From JAQGMV01 sp963828715 (GTDB lineage Bacteria; Pseudomonadota; Gammaproteobacteria; Burkholderiales; SG8-41): DNA of 64,000 bases. Under the pieces are notes generated by a model. It saw only the letters and a list, made by a program, of their open reading frames with translations. It had not been told where the DNA came from and did not search any database. Made by a program: the position numbers and the translations under genes. Positions within the stretch are counted from its first letter, which is position 1. Each line of letters opens with the position of its first letter. The stretch spans positions 1 through 64,000 of the forward strand of contig CAWHFX010000002.1 in the NCBI GenBank assembly GCA_963828715.1. Reading direction: 5' to 3'. Below are positions 53,250-61,270 of this stretch, one piece after another.

Positions 53250-54208
53250 TCGAGCCACGCGCGCGTCTCGTTGGCGATCGCGCCCCAGAACTGGCCCAGC
53301 GCCCAGTCGCCCGGCGTGCCGCTGTTCAGGAACACCATGTTGACTTCGTGATTGGGCAGATAGACGTGGGGGACGCCCTTGTTGGTGTACATGATCTGGT
53401 CGGTGTGATCGTCGTCGATGATGAGCACGCCCTCGGTGCCGAGAATCTCGAAGCGCGTCGAGTGTCCCAGTGCCGGCCACTTCTCCGGCAGCGCGAAGCT
53501 CACGCCGAAGTTGGCGACGGCGCCGCTGCCGTACGTCACGATCGCCCAGTTCAGATCGTCCACGTCGTATCCGGCCTCCTTCAGCACGCCTTTCTGCCCG
53601 CGTGCGAAAACTTCGACCGGCGCCGACCCCTCCAGCATCCAGTTCATGATGTCGACGTAGTAAGTCAGCGCATCGACGATCGGCGTCGCTTCCGGATCGC
53701 GCTTCAGGATCGCGAGACCGTTTGAGCGGTTGTTGAACACACGCGCCGACGCGCCGATAACGCGACCCAAGCGGCCCTGCACGATCTGCTCCTTCGCGAG
53801 CAGATAACGCAGATCCTTGTAGCGGCGGCTGTAGCCGATGCGCACTTCGACGCCCGCCTTCTCGGACGCGGCGATGATGCTGTCGGCGTCGGCCAGATTG
53901 AGCGCGATCGGCTTCTCGATCAGCACCGACTTGCCGGCCGCGATCGCCTGCAGCACCGGTTCCGTGTGCTCGCCTTCGCTCGTGGAAACGATGACCGTGT
54001 TGACGTCGGGATGCTCGATGATTTCGCGATTGTCTGCCGAGTAGAGATGGGCGCCTGAAGCCTCCGCGAGTTTTTTCGCGTTCTCCGCCTTCGCATCGGA
54101 GACCGCGACGAACTCGACGGCCGGATGCTCGAGCGCCTGACGAGTACGAATCGTCCCGATGCGGCCCGATCCGACAACTGCGATCCCGAGTCTCTTACGT
54201 TCAGCCAT
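53120..54208 (-). CDS. Gfo/Idh/MocA family oxidoreductase
   Basis: NAD(P)-dependent dehydrogenase of 362 aa. GIAVVGSGRIGTIRTRQALEHPAVEFVAVSD is the Rossmann start, KSVLIEKPIALNLADADSI the EKP motif, and IGYSRRYKDLRYLLAKEQIVQGRLG and PIVDALTYYVDIMNWMLEGSAPVEV the substrate domain. These segments are near-identical in order to the protein at 3252-4358. GAGGAAG precedes ATG. It lies in the minus-strand run beneath the DapA-like lyases and may oxidise a sugar acid or hydroxy acid feeding them. Confidence 0.93.
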   Translation of the reverse strand: MAERKRLGIAVVGSGRIGTIRTRQALEHPAVEFVAVSDAKAENAKKLAEASGAHLYSADNREIIEHPDVNTVIVSTSEGEHTEPVLQAIAAGKSVLIEKPIALNLADADSIIAASEKAGVEVRIGYSRRYKDLRYLLAKEQIVQGRLGRVIGASARVFNNRSNGLAILKRDPEATPIVDALTYYVDIMNWMLEGSAPVEVFARGQKGVLKEAGYDVDDLNWAIVTYGSGAVANFGVSFALPEKWPALGHSTRFEILGTEGVLIIDDDHTDQIMYTNKGVPHVYLPNHEVNMVFLNSGTPGDWALGQFWGAIANETRAWLDHLVTGKPCMLTTPREARTTLETTLAIQLAAESGRIVNLPLPM

Positions 54209-54220
54209 GCGCTTCCTCTT

Positions 54221-54600
54221 CTACTCCGCCCTGATGCCCATTTCGCGGATGACCTTGGCCCACAGGGCGGTTTCATCGGCGATCGTCGCGCGGAACGCCT
54301 CGGGCGTGCTCGCGATGACCTCGGCGCCTTCCCGCGTCACGCGCTCCGCCACATCGGGCGCGCGAGCCGCTTTCGTTACGTGCTCGTAGAGGGTTTTCAC
54401 GACGGACGCAGGCGTGGAGGCGGGTGCGAGCAATCCCACCCACGTGTTGAATTCGTACTTCGGCACGCCCGACTCGGCGACGGTCGGCAGGTCCGGAAGC
54501 TGCGCCGCGCGTTTGCGGCTCGTCACCGCGAGCGGACGCAGCCGTCCGGATGCAATCTGGCCGGTCGCAGCCACGAGCGCCTGCACGGTGATGATCACAC
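54221..54600 (-). pseudogene. 3' fragment of a Bug/TctC gene
   Basis: Only the C-terminal third of a receptor is present: ATGQIASGRLRPLAVTSRKR, LPDLPTVAESGVPKYEFNTW and VGLLAPASTPASVV, to the normal end AKVIREMGIRAE. Signal peptide, DNRPG and VPYKG parts are missing. The open frame continues upstream to 54730 with unrelated residues that overlap the EthD-like gene. It is a truncated receptor, probably non-functional. Confidence 0.82.
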
Positions 54601-54671
54601 CTGCCGCCGCGAGCATTGCAACTCGGACGCCTTTCTTCACGCTCCCGCTCGCCTGTCCACGCTGCTGCTGA

Positions 54672-55413
54672 TCAGGCTGCGCCGACCGGCGGCCAGATGC
54701 GGTCGCAGAGGTTGGCCGAGCCGGGCGCATGCACGAGGTTTTCCACCGCGCGGTCGGACCATGCCTTCATGTCCGGCCGGTTCGCTTCATGCTGCGTGAA
54801 GTAGCGGTTCCTCGCGTCCATCGACGTGAATTCGTAGAGGACGGCCTGCTTCGCCCATCCCCCTACGGACGCGAGGCGTCTGGTCCGGATGACGCCGGGC
54901 AACGTTTCCATGGCACGCATGCGCCATTGCGTGTACCACGCGTGCACCTCCTCCTCATGCTGCCAGGCGCATTGAAAACTTCCGATCTGGATACACGGCG
55001 GAAGCCTCATCCCGTCCGCGTAGCTCTTTTCTTCCGGGCCCGATACGCGTGTCGCCTCGACCATGACGTTTTCCCGTACGCCGACGCGCTTCGCGAGCAT
55101 GGCACGCATGTCCTCCGGCAGCGATGCGATGAGCGCCGAAGGCACCGGGTCGCCGAACGCCGCCGCATCCTGCGCACCGACGATCTGGATGATACTGGCA
55201 GCCGGTCGGCACCGATGCGTCCTGCGAGTGCCGCAACGACTTGCGCGTCTGAGACATCGTGCCCGGCGGCACGGACGCGAAATGCGCAGCGTGCAGATAG
55301 CGTCCGCTGTCCAGCAGGCCCGGAAGATAGTCCCGGTGTGCCCAATCGAGGTACGCATCGCGATCTTCCTCGGGCAAGTCATACCACGTGATCCACAGTG
55401 CACGATCCATCAT
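54672..55413 (-). CDS. EthD/NIPSNAP-like dimeric alpha-beta protein (frame broken by one base)
   Basis: Protein of about 246 aa after correction. The first frame has MDRALWITWYDLPEEDRDAYLDWAHRDYLPGLLDSGRYLHAAHFA. The second resumes IQIVGAQDAAAFGDPVPSALIASLPEDM and holds CAWQHEEEVHAWYTQWRMRAMETLPGVIRTRRLASV, a second ferredoxin-like unit. Removing one base near 55193 (TATCATCC to TATATCC on the coding strand) restores it. Such proteins include EthD and related small degradation factors. Its ATG overlaps the stop of the Bug gene upstream (ATGA). Confidence 0.78.
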
Positions 55414-56414
55414 CTACCCTGCTCCCTCACGATATTGGCAAGTGTCTGCATTTCGGTTCTGACCAGCGCGGCCAGCTCGTCCGGCGTGCTGCCGACCGTC
55501 TCCATGCCTGCTTTGAAGAACCTCTCCTTCACCTCCGGCTTCGCAAGCACCCGCAGGATTTCTTCGTTGAGCCGCGCGACCAGAGCCGGCGGCGTTTCCG
55601 CGGGCGCGAAGATGCCGAAAGGCGACGTGAAGTCGTAGCCGGCAACCCCGCTCGCGGCGATGGTCGGCAGACCCGGCGCGAGCGCCGAAGGCTTGCCGCT
55701 CGACACGGCAAGTCCCCGCAGACGCCCCGACTCGACGAGCGGCATTACGCCGGGCGCGCTGCCGAACGCGATGTGTACCTGACCCGCCATCAAATCCGTA
55801 TAGACCGCACCCATCGCGCGATAGTTGACCCGCACGATGTTGACACCGGCCATCTGGTTGAACAGCGCACCGGCGAGATGCGGCCCCGAGCCCTGTCCCG
55901 CCGCGCCGTAGTTCAACTCGCCGGGACGCGCGCGAGCGAGTGCGATCAGATCCTTCACCGACTTCACCGGCAATGACGGATGCACCGCGAGCACGTTCGG
56001 CGTCGTAGCGGGAAGCGTGATTGCGGCGAAGTCTTTGGTCGGATCATAAGGTGCCTTGTCTACGGTGAGCGGCGCCATCCAGTGGCTGCGGCCGGACAGC
56101 ACCAGCGTGTAGCCGTCGGGCTTCGCTTTCGCGACCGTCTCTCCGGGAACGAAGCCGCTCGGACGGTTGTCGACGAAGACCTGTTGACCGAGGTTCGCGG
56201 TCAGTCCGTCGGCGATCAGCCGCGCGGCGATGTCGTTGCCGCCACCCGCGCCGCCCGTCAGGAGCCGCAGCGGACGGTTGGGAAACGTCTGCGCCGCGAG
56301 CGCCTGTGCAAACAGCGACAATGTCACGAGCGCGAAGAGTGCGCCTTCCCGGCCGCGCCTGGATTGCGGCCCCGCATCGAGTCGCGCGCCGCGACGGGGT
56401 TCCTCATTTGTCAC
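55410..56414 (-). CDS. Bug/TctC-family periplasmic receptor
   Basis: Receptor of 334 aa from GTG 56414. A long n-region rich in Arg precedes the hydrophobic signal LFALVTLSLFAQALAAQ. Core: VFVDNRPSGFVPGETVAKAKPDGYTLVLSGRSH, VHPSLPVKSVKDLIALARARPGELNYGAAGQGSG, IVRVNYRAMGAVYTDLMAGQVHIAF (HVPYKG replaced by RVNYRA) and LAPGLPTIAASGVAGYDF. It is 26 bp downstream of the SDR gene and coupled to the EthD-like gene. Confidence 0.93.
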   Translation of the reverse strand: MTNEEPRRGARLDAGPQSRRGREGALFALVTLSLFAQALAAQTFPNRPLRLLTGGAGGGNDIAARLIADGLTANLGQQVFVDNRPSGFVPGETVAKAKPDGYTLVLSGRSHWMAPLTVDKAPYDPTKDFAAITLPATTPNVLAVHPSLPVKSVKDLIALARARPGELNYGAAGQGSGPHLAGALFNQMAGVNIVRVNYRAMGAVYTDLMAGQVHIAFGSAPGVMPLVESGRLRGLAVSSGKPSALAPGLPTIAASGVAGYDFTSPFGIFAPAETPPALVARLNEEILRVLAKPEVKERFFKAGMETVGSTPDELAALVRTEMQTLANIVREQGR

Positions 56415-56440
56415 TCGTCACTCCGTCACGGCGAAGCAAG

Positions 56441-57214
56441 TCAGCTGATCGTTACGCCGCCGTCGAGCAGAACCGTATGGCCGGTGACATAGTCGGCGCC
56501 GCGGCTCGCAAGCCAGCGAACGGCCTCCGCGACGTCTTCCATGCTGCAGAAACGCCTGAGCGGAATCTGGCTGAGCGCCGCCTCGATGTACTTCGGATCG
56601 GTGGCGTTCTTCGCACGCGCCGGCGATTTCGTGTCCACGCGTCCAGGTGCGATCGAATTGACGCGCACGCCGTGGTCCGCCCACTCGATGGCAAGCATAC
56701 GGGTCATGTGGTCGATCGCGGCCTTGGACACGCCATAGGCAACCCGCCCCGGCCGGCAATGCACGAATCCGTGTGCGGAGGTGATGTTGATGATGAGCCC
56801 CGGGCGCTTCGCTGCGATCAAGCGGTGCGCGAACGTCTGGCTCATGAAGAACGTGCCGTCGATGTTCGTGTTCATCACGTCGTCCCACTCCGGCGGCGTG
56901 ATGTCGATCGTCGGCTTCTGCAGCGGAACGCCGGCATTGTTGACGAGCACATCCAGCGAGCCGAAGTGGTCGAACACGCGGCCGAATGCGTTTCGGATGC
57001 TTTCGATCGAGCGCACGTCCAGTACGACCGGTAACGCACGCGCACCCGCCGCTTCGATCTTCGAACACGTATCGGCCAGCCGCGACGGCTCACGTGACGT
57101 GACCGCGAGATCGAATCCATCGCGAGCGAGCGCGAGCGCGGCCGCAGCGCCAATTCCGAACGAGGCGCCGCTGACCAACGCTACGCGCCGCTGCTCCGCG
57201 TGTTGCTGCTCCAT
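56441..57214 (-). CDS. SDR-family oxidoreductase
   Basis: Short-chain dehydrogenase of 257 aa. Motifs: VSGASFGIGAAAALALARDGFDLAVTSREPS (cofactor, 14-44), LVNNAGVPLQKP (near 93), NITSAHGFVHCRPGRVAYGVSKAAIDHM (Ser and YxxxK near 145-165) and SIAPGRVDTKSPARAKNATD. It is classical type, about NAD(P) of either form. It lies after two DapA-like lyases and before a Bug gene on the same strand, and may reduce or oxidise the product of those lyases. Confidence 0.93.
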   Translation of the reverse strand: MEQQHAEQRRVALVSGASFGIGAAAALALARDGFDLAVTSREPSRLADTCSKIEAAGARALPVVLDVRSIESIRNAFGRVFDHFGSLDVLVNNAGVPLQKPTIDITPPEWDDVMNTNIDGTFFMSQTFAHRLIAAKRPGLIINITSAHGFVHCRPGRVAYGVSKAAIDHMTRMLAIEWADHGVRVNSIAPGRVDTKSPARAKNATDPKYIEAALSQIPLRRFCSMEDVAEAVRWLASRGADYVTGHTVLLDGGVTIS

Positions 57215-57237
57215 CCTCCACCCTTTGTTGTTAGTTG

Positions 57238-57402
57238 CCCCTCACCCTCACCCTCTCCCCGTGTACGGGGCGAGGGAATCGTCAGTCCCGTCTCCTGAAT
57301 CGCGGCGAGGGAATCGTATCAGTCTCCTCTCCTGAATCGGAGGCGAGGAAATTCGTCAGTCCCCTCTCCCTGGCGTAGGGAGAGGGTTAGGGTGAGGGTT
57401 CC
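57238..57402. repeat. CCCTCACCCTCTCCC-type inverted repeat with tandem units inside
   Basis: The edges CCCTCACCCTCACCC and GGGTTAGGGTGAGGG face each other, an intergenic palindrome type common in proteobacteria. Inside are three imperfect units of about 40 bp of the form GAGGGAATCGTCAGTCCC then TCTCCTGAATCG. It lies between a DapA-like gene and the SDR gene and may act on transcript ends or stability. Confidence 0.7.
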
Positions 57403-57415
57403 CTAAGCCAGAGCC

Positions 57416-58331
57416 TCACCACCCCCGCGGCTCGCTTCGCAGCGCATCGAAACGCTCGAGCGCGGCCGCGAGATCACCCCGCGCCTGTTCGTTCAATGCT
57501 TCCATCGGCGGACGCGGCTCACCGCAGTCGCGACCCATCGCACGATGCGCAGCCTTGAGCGACCCGAATCCGTAGCGCTTCAGCGTCTGATACAGAACGG
57601 CCGTTGCCTCCTGCGCCTTGCGCGCTTCGAAGTATTGCTCCTTGCGGCAGATGTCGTAGAGGCGCTTCACGAGCACCGGCGCAACTCCCGCCAGTGACGA
57701 AATCATGCCGGTTGCGCCATTCGCGCCCGCCGAGATCATGTACTCGGTGCCGCACAGCAGCTGGAAGTCGCTGCGCACACGCTGCGCGTTCGACAGCACG
57801 TTGATCTGCCACTGCCAGTCGTTGCTGCTGTCGATCACGCCGGCGAAGTTGGCGCGCTTTTCGATGAGCTTCAGCACGAGTTCGGTCGAGATCTTGGGGC
57901 CCGCCATATCCTCCGGCGCGTGCCATGCGAAGACAGGCAGCTTCGTCGCCCGGCACACCGCCTCGATATGTTCGAGCAGCATGTTCGCGGGCGGCGTCCA
58001 GTAGTACGGCGTCGTGATGATCACGCCCGCCGCACCGGTCTGCTCCGCGTGCTGCGCGCGCGATGCGGCGATGGACGTACCCGAGTCGCTCACGTGGACG
58101 AGTGACCGGCACCTTGCCGCCGAGTCGATTCACGACGAACGACACGAGCTTGCGCTGTTCTTCGTCGGTCAAACTGACCGACTCGCCGACGTGCATCGGC
58201 AGCGCGAAGCCTTCGGCACCGTTCGCCACGTGGAAGTCGATGAGCTTCCCGTAGACCTTCCAGTCGATTGCATTGTCGCGCGCGAACGGCGTCACGGGCG
58301 TATGCAGGAGGCCGGGCTTTAACGTTGACAT
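57416..58331 (-). CDS. DapA/N-acetylneuraminate-lyase-family protein lacking the Schiff-base Lys (frame broken)
   Basis: TIM-barrel lyase homologue of about 304 aa after correction. First frame: MSTLKPGLLHTPVTPFARDN to GGKVPV; second frame from LVHVSDSGTSIAASRAQHAEQTGAAGVIITTPYYW to the end. Deleting one base near 58103 joins them. Where the family has K in GxKD/ES, this protein has FAGVIDSSND with Ile at about residue 166. YNxP is also altered to WHAP. The paralogue beside it (58343) keeps both, so this one may be non-catalytic or use another mechanism. AAGGAG precedes ATG. Confidence 0.85.
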
Positions 58332-58342
58332 AGAAGATCTCC

Positions 58343-59257
58343 TTACCAGCCGTGCGGCTCGGTGGCGTAGATGCCGAGCTCGTCCAGTTGCTTGCCGATA
58401 TAATCGATGCGTTCCTTGCTCGCGGTCGGAAGCGGCGGGCGGGTCGGCCCCACGGGTCGTCCCATGAGTACCATGCCGCCCTTCAGCGACGACGGGTACT
58501 GATCGCGGAAGAGATCCCATAGACGCGCGAGCTTGAACTGAAGCTCGCGTGCCTTGACCGCATTGCCGGACGCGCACGCTTCGTAAAGCGACGTGCAGAG
58601 GTTCGGGCAGATCGCGCCGGCGGAGGAATACGAGCCTTTGCCGCCCATCGGAATGGCCGGTGCGAGAAATTCCACGCCGGAGATCAGTGAAAACTCGGGC
58701 CGCAGCGCGAGCGCGACGCGGGCGATCTCCAGATATTTCTCGCTGTTGAAGCTCGCTTCCTTCATCGCGATGAAATTCGGCAGGCGTTCGATCAGACGGC
58801 GCGTGAGCTCCGCGTCGAACTCGACGCCGTCGAGATAGCTCGGCGAGTTGTAGGCGATGAGCGGCAGATCGGTCGTCGTGCCGAGCTTCACGAAGTAGTC
58901 GTAAAGCGATTCGTTGGTGTACTTCCAGAAGTACGGCGTAATCGCGATGATCGCGTCGGCGCCGATCTTCTTGGCATGCCTGACGAGTTCCATCGAGTCT
59001 TCGATCGCGAGCGCGCTGACGTGGATGGAGACGGGCACACGCCCGTTCACGACCTTGACGGCCACCTCGGCGAACGCCTTGCGCTCCGGGATCGTCAGGT
59101 TGAGCGACTCACCCTTGTGATGCGGCCAGGAGATGGCCGTCGCACCGGTGCGCACGTGGAAATCGAGCAGCTTTTCGAACGTCGCGAGGTCGGGACTGAA
59201 GTCCTCCTTGAGCGGCGTCACGGGGCTTTGCATCACGCCCTTCAGAACGAGAGACAT
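58343..59257 (-). CDS. DapA/N-acetylneuraminate-lyase-family aldolase
   Basis: Class I aldolase-like protein of 304 aa. GVMQSPVTPLKEDFSPD is the N-terminal strand; AIIAITPYFWKYTNESLYDYF holds the Tyr; LIAYNSPSYLDG is the YNxP motif; and NFIAMKEASFNSEKYL gives K166 as Schiff-base Lys. It would cleave or condense a pyruvate-derived keto acid; true DapA function is unlikely given the gene context. It precedes its paralogue by 11 bp and is divergent from a LysR gene, which probably regulates the run. Confidence 0.92.
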   Translation of the reverse strand: MSLVLKGVMQSPVTPLKEDFSPDLATFEKLLDFHVRTGATAISWPHHKGESLNLTIPERKAFAEVAVKVVNGRVPVSIHVSALAIEDSMELVRHAKKIGADAIIAITPYFWKYTNESLYDYFVKLGTTTDLPLIAYNSPSYLDGVEFDAELTRRLIERLPNFIAMKEASFNSEKYLEIARVALALRPEFSLISGVEFLAPAIPMGGKGSYSSAGAICPNLCTSLYEACASGNAVKARELQFKLARLWDLFRDQYPSSLKGGMVLMGRPVGPTRPPLPTASKERIDYIGKQLDELGIYATEPHGW

Positions 59258-59462
59258 AGTCACTCCAGATGTCGTTCACCGACGCTCCCGCGGAAGATGC
59301 AGGAGCGGCCTAGAAGCGGAACCGTGCTCGCGCCGGCTCCTGGATGGAGCCTGGAAGCGGCTCGGGAAAGGCTTGCCAATTCTAAGGTGATCGTGTTGGA
59401 GGGGGCAGCCGAGGGCGGATAGAATCACTGTTAATCGGCATGTTGAGAATCGGGGAAGCGCC

Positions 59463-60437
59463 ATCGATCGCCTGCATGGAATACTCGTATTCCTGCGCGT
59501 CGTGGAGACGGGCAGTCTGAGCGCGACGGCGCGCGCGCTCGGCGTGTCGACATCCGCGGTCAGCGCTGCGCTCGCCCGACTCGAACGCAAGCTCGCCGTG
59601 CGTCTTCTGGACCGCACGACGCGGCGCCTGAGCCCGACGGCGGAAGGCGCCGAGTTCTATGCCCGCTGCAAGCAGATCACCGCCGACCTCGAGGAAGCCG
59701 AGATGATCGTCGGGCGCGCCGGGCGCGTGCCGAGCGGGCGCCTGCGCGTGGGCATGCCCTCCGCGCTATCGGCGATGTGGATCGTGCCGCGTCTGCCCGA
59801 TTTCACGCGGGCGTATCCTTCCGTCGCGCTCGAGATCGTCTGCACGGATTTCGTTCCCTCGACGATTGCGGAAGGCGTAGACGTTTCGGTGCAGGTGGGC
59901 GAGCTGCATGCCTCCAGCTTGAGCGTGCGGCGGCTCGCGTCGGTAAAGTACGTGGTCTGCGCCGCACCGGCCTATCTTGCGGCGCGCGGTGTGCCGCTCG
60001 CGCCCGGTGATCTGCGCGCGCACACCTGCCTCGCGTATCGGCGGCCGCGTAACGGCCGGATCAGAGAGTGGCATCTCGGGGACGCAGATTCTCTCCAGCA
60101 CATCACCGCTGGCGGCGCGATGACGTTCAACAGCGGAGAAGCGCTCGTTGCGGCGGCGGCGGCAGGGCTCGGCGTGATTCAGGTCGCCGAATACTATGCG
60201 TGGCCGCTGATCGAAAGCGGCCAGCTCGTCGAGCTGCTGAGCGGCTACAAGGCGGACGGGCACGACATTTCGGTCGTGTTCCCGCAGCAGAGACGCGTCG
60301 CGCCGAAGCTGCGCGTGTTCGTCGATTTCCTCGTGGCGCTGTTCGATCCGCCGCCGTGGAAGAAAACGGCAGCGGCAAAGCCGCGCAAGACGGCCCCTCA
60401 GCGCAGCGTCGAACGGACGCCATCGCGAGTGGCATGA
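59463..60437 (+). CDS. LysR-family transcriptional regulator (start codon unclear)
   Basis: Regulator of about 324 aa. The helix-turn-helix is SLSATARALGVSTSAVSAALARLERKLAVRLLDRTTRRLSPT, followed by a periplasmic-binding-like effector domain (RVPSGRLRVGMPSALSAMWIV onward) with a late GLGVIQVAEYYAWPLIESGQLVELL. Homology begins with IDRLHGILVFLRVVETG at 59463, where the first codon is ATC rather than ATG. The first normal start is GTG 59502, which would remove part of helix 1. It is divergent from the DapA-like genes and likely controls them. Confidence 0.88.
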   Translation: MDRLHGILVFLRVVETGSLSATARALGVSTSAVSAALARLERKLAVRLLDRTTRRLSPTAEGAEFYARCKQITADLEEAEMIVGRAGRVPSGRLRVGMPSALSAMWIVPRLPDFTRAYPSVALEIVCTDFVPSTIAEGVDVSVQVGELHASSLSVRRLASVKYVVCAAPAYLAARGVPLAPGDLRAHTCLAYRRPRNGRIREWHLGDADSLQHITAGGAMTFNSGEALVAAAAAGLGVIQVAEYYAWPLIESGQLVELLSGYKADGHDISVVFPQQRRVAPKLRVFVDFLVALFDPPPWKKTAAAKPRKTAPQRSVERTPSRVA

Positions 60438-60460
60438 GGAAACGACGTTCGTACGCCGCT

Positions 60461-61270
60461 TCAGGCGACCATCTGCGTGACCGCGTCCAGCGTGGCCCAT
60501 GTCTTCGGTCCGACGATGCCGTCCGGCACCAGCCCGTGTGCTGTCTGAAAGCGCCGTACCGCGGCCTCGGTTCCGGAACCGAAATTGCCGTCGATGGTGA
60601 GCCCGCCCAAGGTGCGCTGAAGGCGCTGAACGAGCTCTCCGCTGTCGCCGCGTCGAAGCGTACGTCGCGCAACGGTGCCGCCCCGGCCGGCGGGTTCCTC
60701 TGTGGGAATCAGAGGCAGCGGCGGCACCTCGCCGTTCATGATCGCGGCAACGGATAGTCGAAAAGTGTCGGTGCTGAAACTCGGATCGGTCTTGCGGCCC
60801 TTCGGCAACGCGTAATCGCAGTGGCCGGCACAGAATTCCGGACCGCGGCCGATGTGCTTCAGTATCGCTGCTACGCCGTGACGATACGCGTCCATCTGAA
60901 TGTCCGGCCAATTGTCCCCGGGCAGGCCGGTGTTTTCAGCTTCGATCCCGATGAAGTTCGAATTGCCGTCCGATATCCCGCTCCAGGCACCCTTGCCCGC
61001 GTGATACGCGCGACCGGCAGCGATGACGTAGTACGTGCCGTCGCGGCCGAGACCCAGTTGCGCAAGCGGTCCCGACAGATCACTTCGCCCTTCGATGAGC
61101 AGTCTGAGGCTCGGCATGTTGCCCGTCGCCGCTCCGGCCGTGTGATGACAGATGACCCCGCAGATTTCGCCGACGTCACCATGTCCCCGGCTTTCCCAGC
61201 CGTCCACGCGCGCGACCTTGAGGCCTGCCGACTCGAGCACGGCCGGCAGCCATGTCAATGAATAGATCAT
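60461..61270 (-). CDS. N-acetylmuramoyl-L-alanine amidase (Amidase_2) with PG-binding domain
   Basis: Protein of 269 aa without signal peptide. The amidase domain has zinc ligands in ICGVICHHTAGAATG (H42, H43 region) and FCAGHCDYALPKGRKTDPSF (H150, D162, with K160), typical of phage-lysin or AmpD-like type-2 amidases. A C-terminal peptidoglycan-binding domain (about 205-265) reads LRRGDSGELVQRLQRTLGGLTIDGNFGSGTEAAVRRFQ. Its ATG overlaps the stop of the membrane-protein gene by 4 bp. How it reaches the wall is unclear; the membrane protein may assist. Confidence 0.9.
   Translation of the reverse strand: MIYSLTWLPAVLESAGLKVARVDGWESRGHGDVGEICGVICHHTAGAATGNMPSLRLLIEGRSDLSGPLAQLGLGRDGTYYVIAAGRAYHAGKGAWSGISDGNSNFIGIEAENTGLPGDNWPDIQMDAYRHGVAAILKHIGRGPEFCAGHCDYALPKGRKTDPSFSTDTFRLSVAAIMNGEVPPLPLIPTEEPAGRGGTVARRTLRRGDSGELVQRLQRTLGGLTIDGNFGSGTEAAVRRFQTAHGLVPDGIVGPKTWATLDAVTQMVA

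Noticed and set aside
57238..57402. CRISPR or tRNA-like structure in the CCCTCACCC repeat.
   Set aside because: The internal units are adjoining imperfect repeats without spacers, and no cloverleaf or CCA end is seen.
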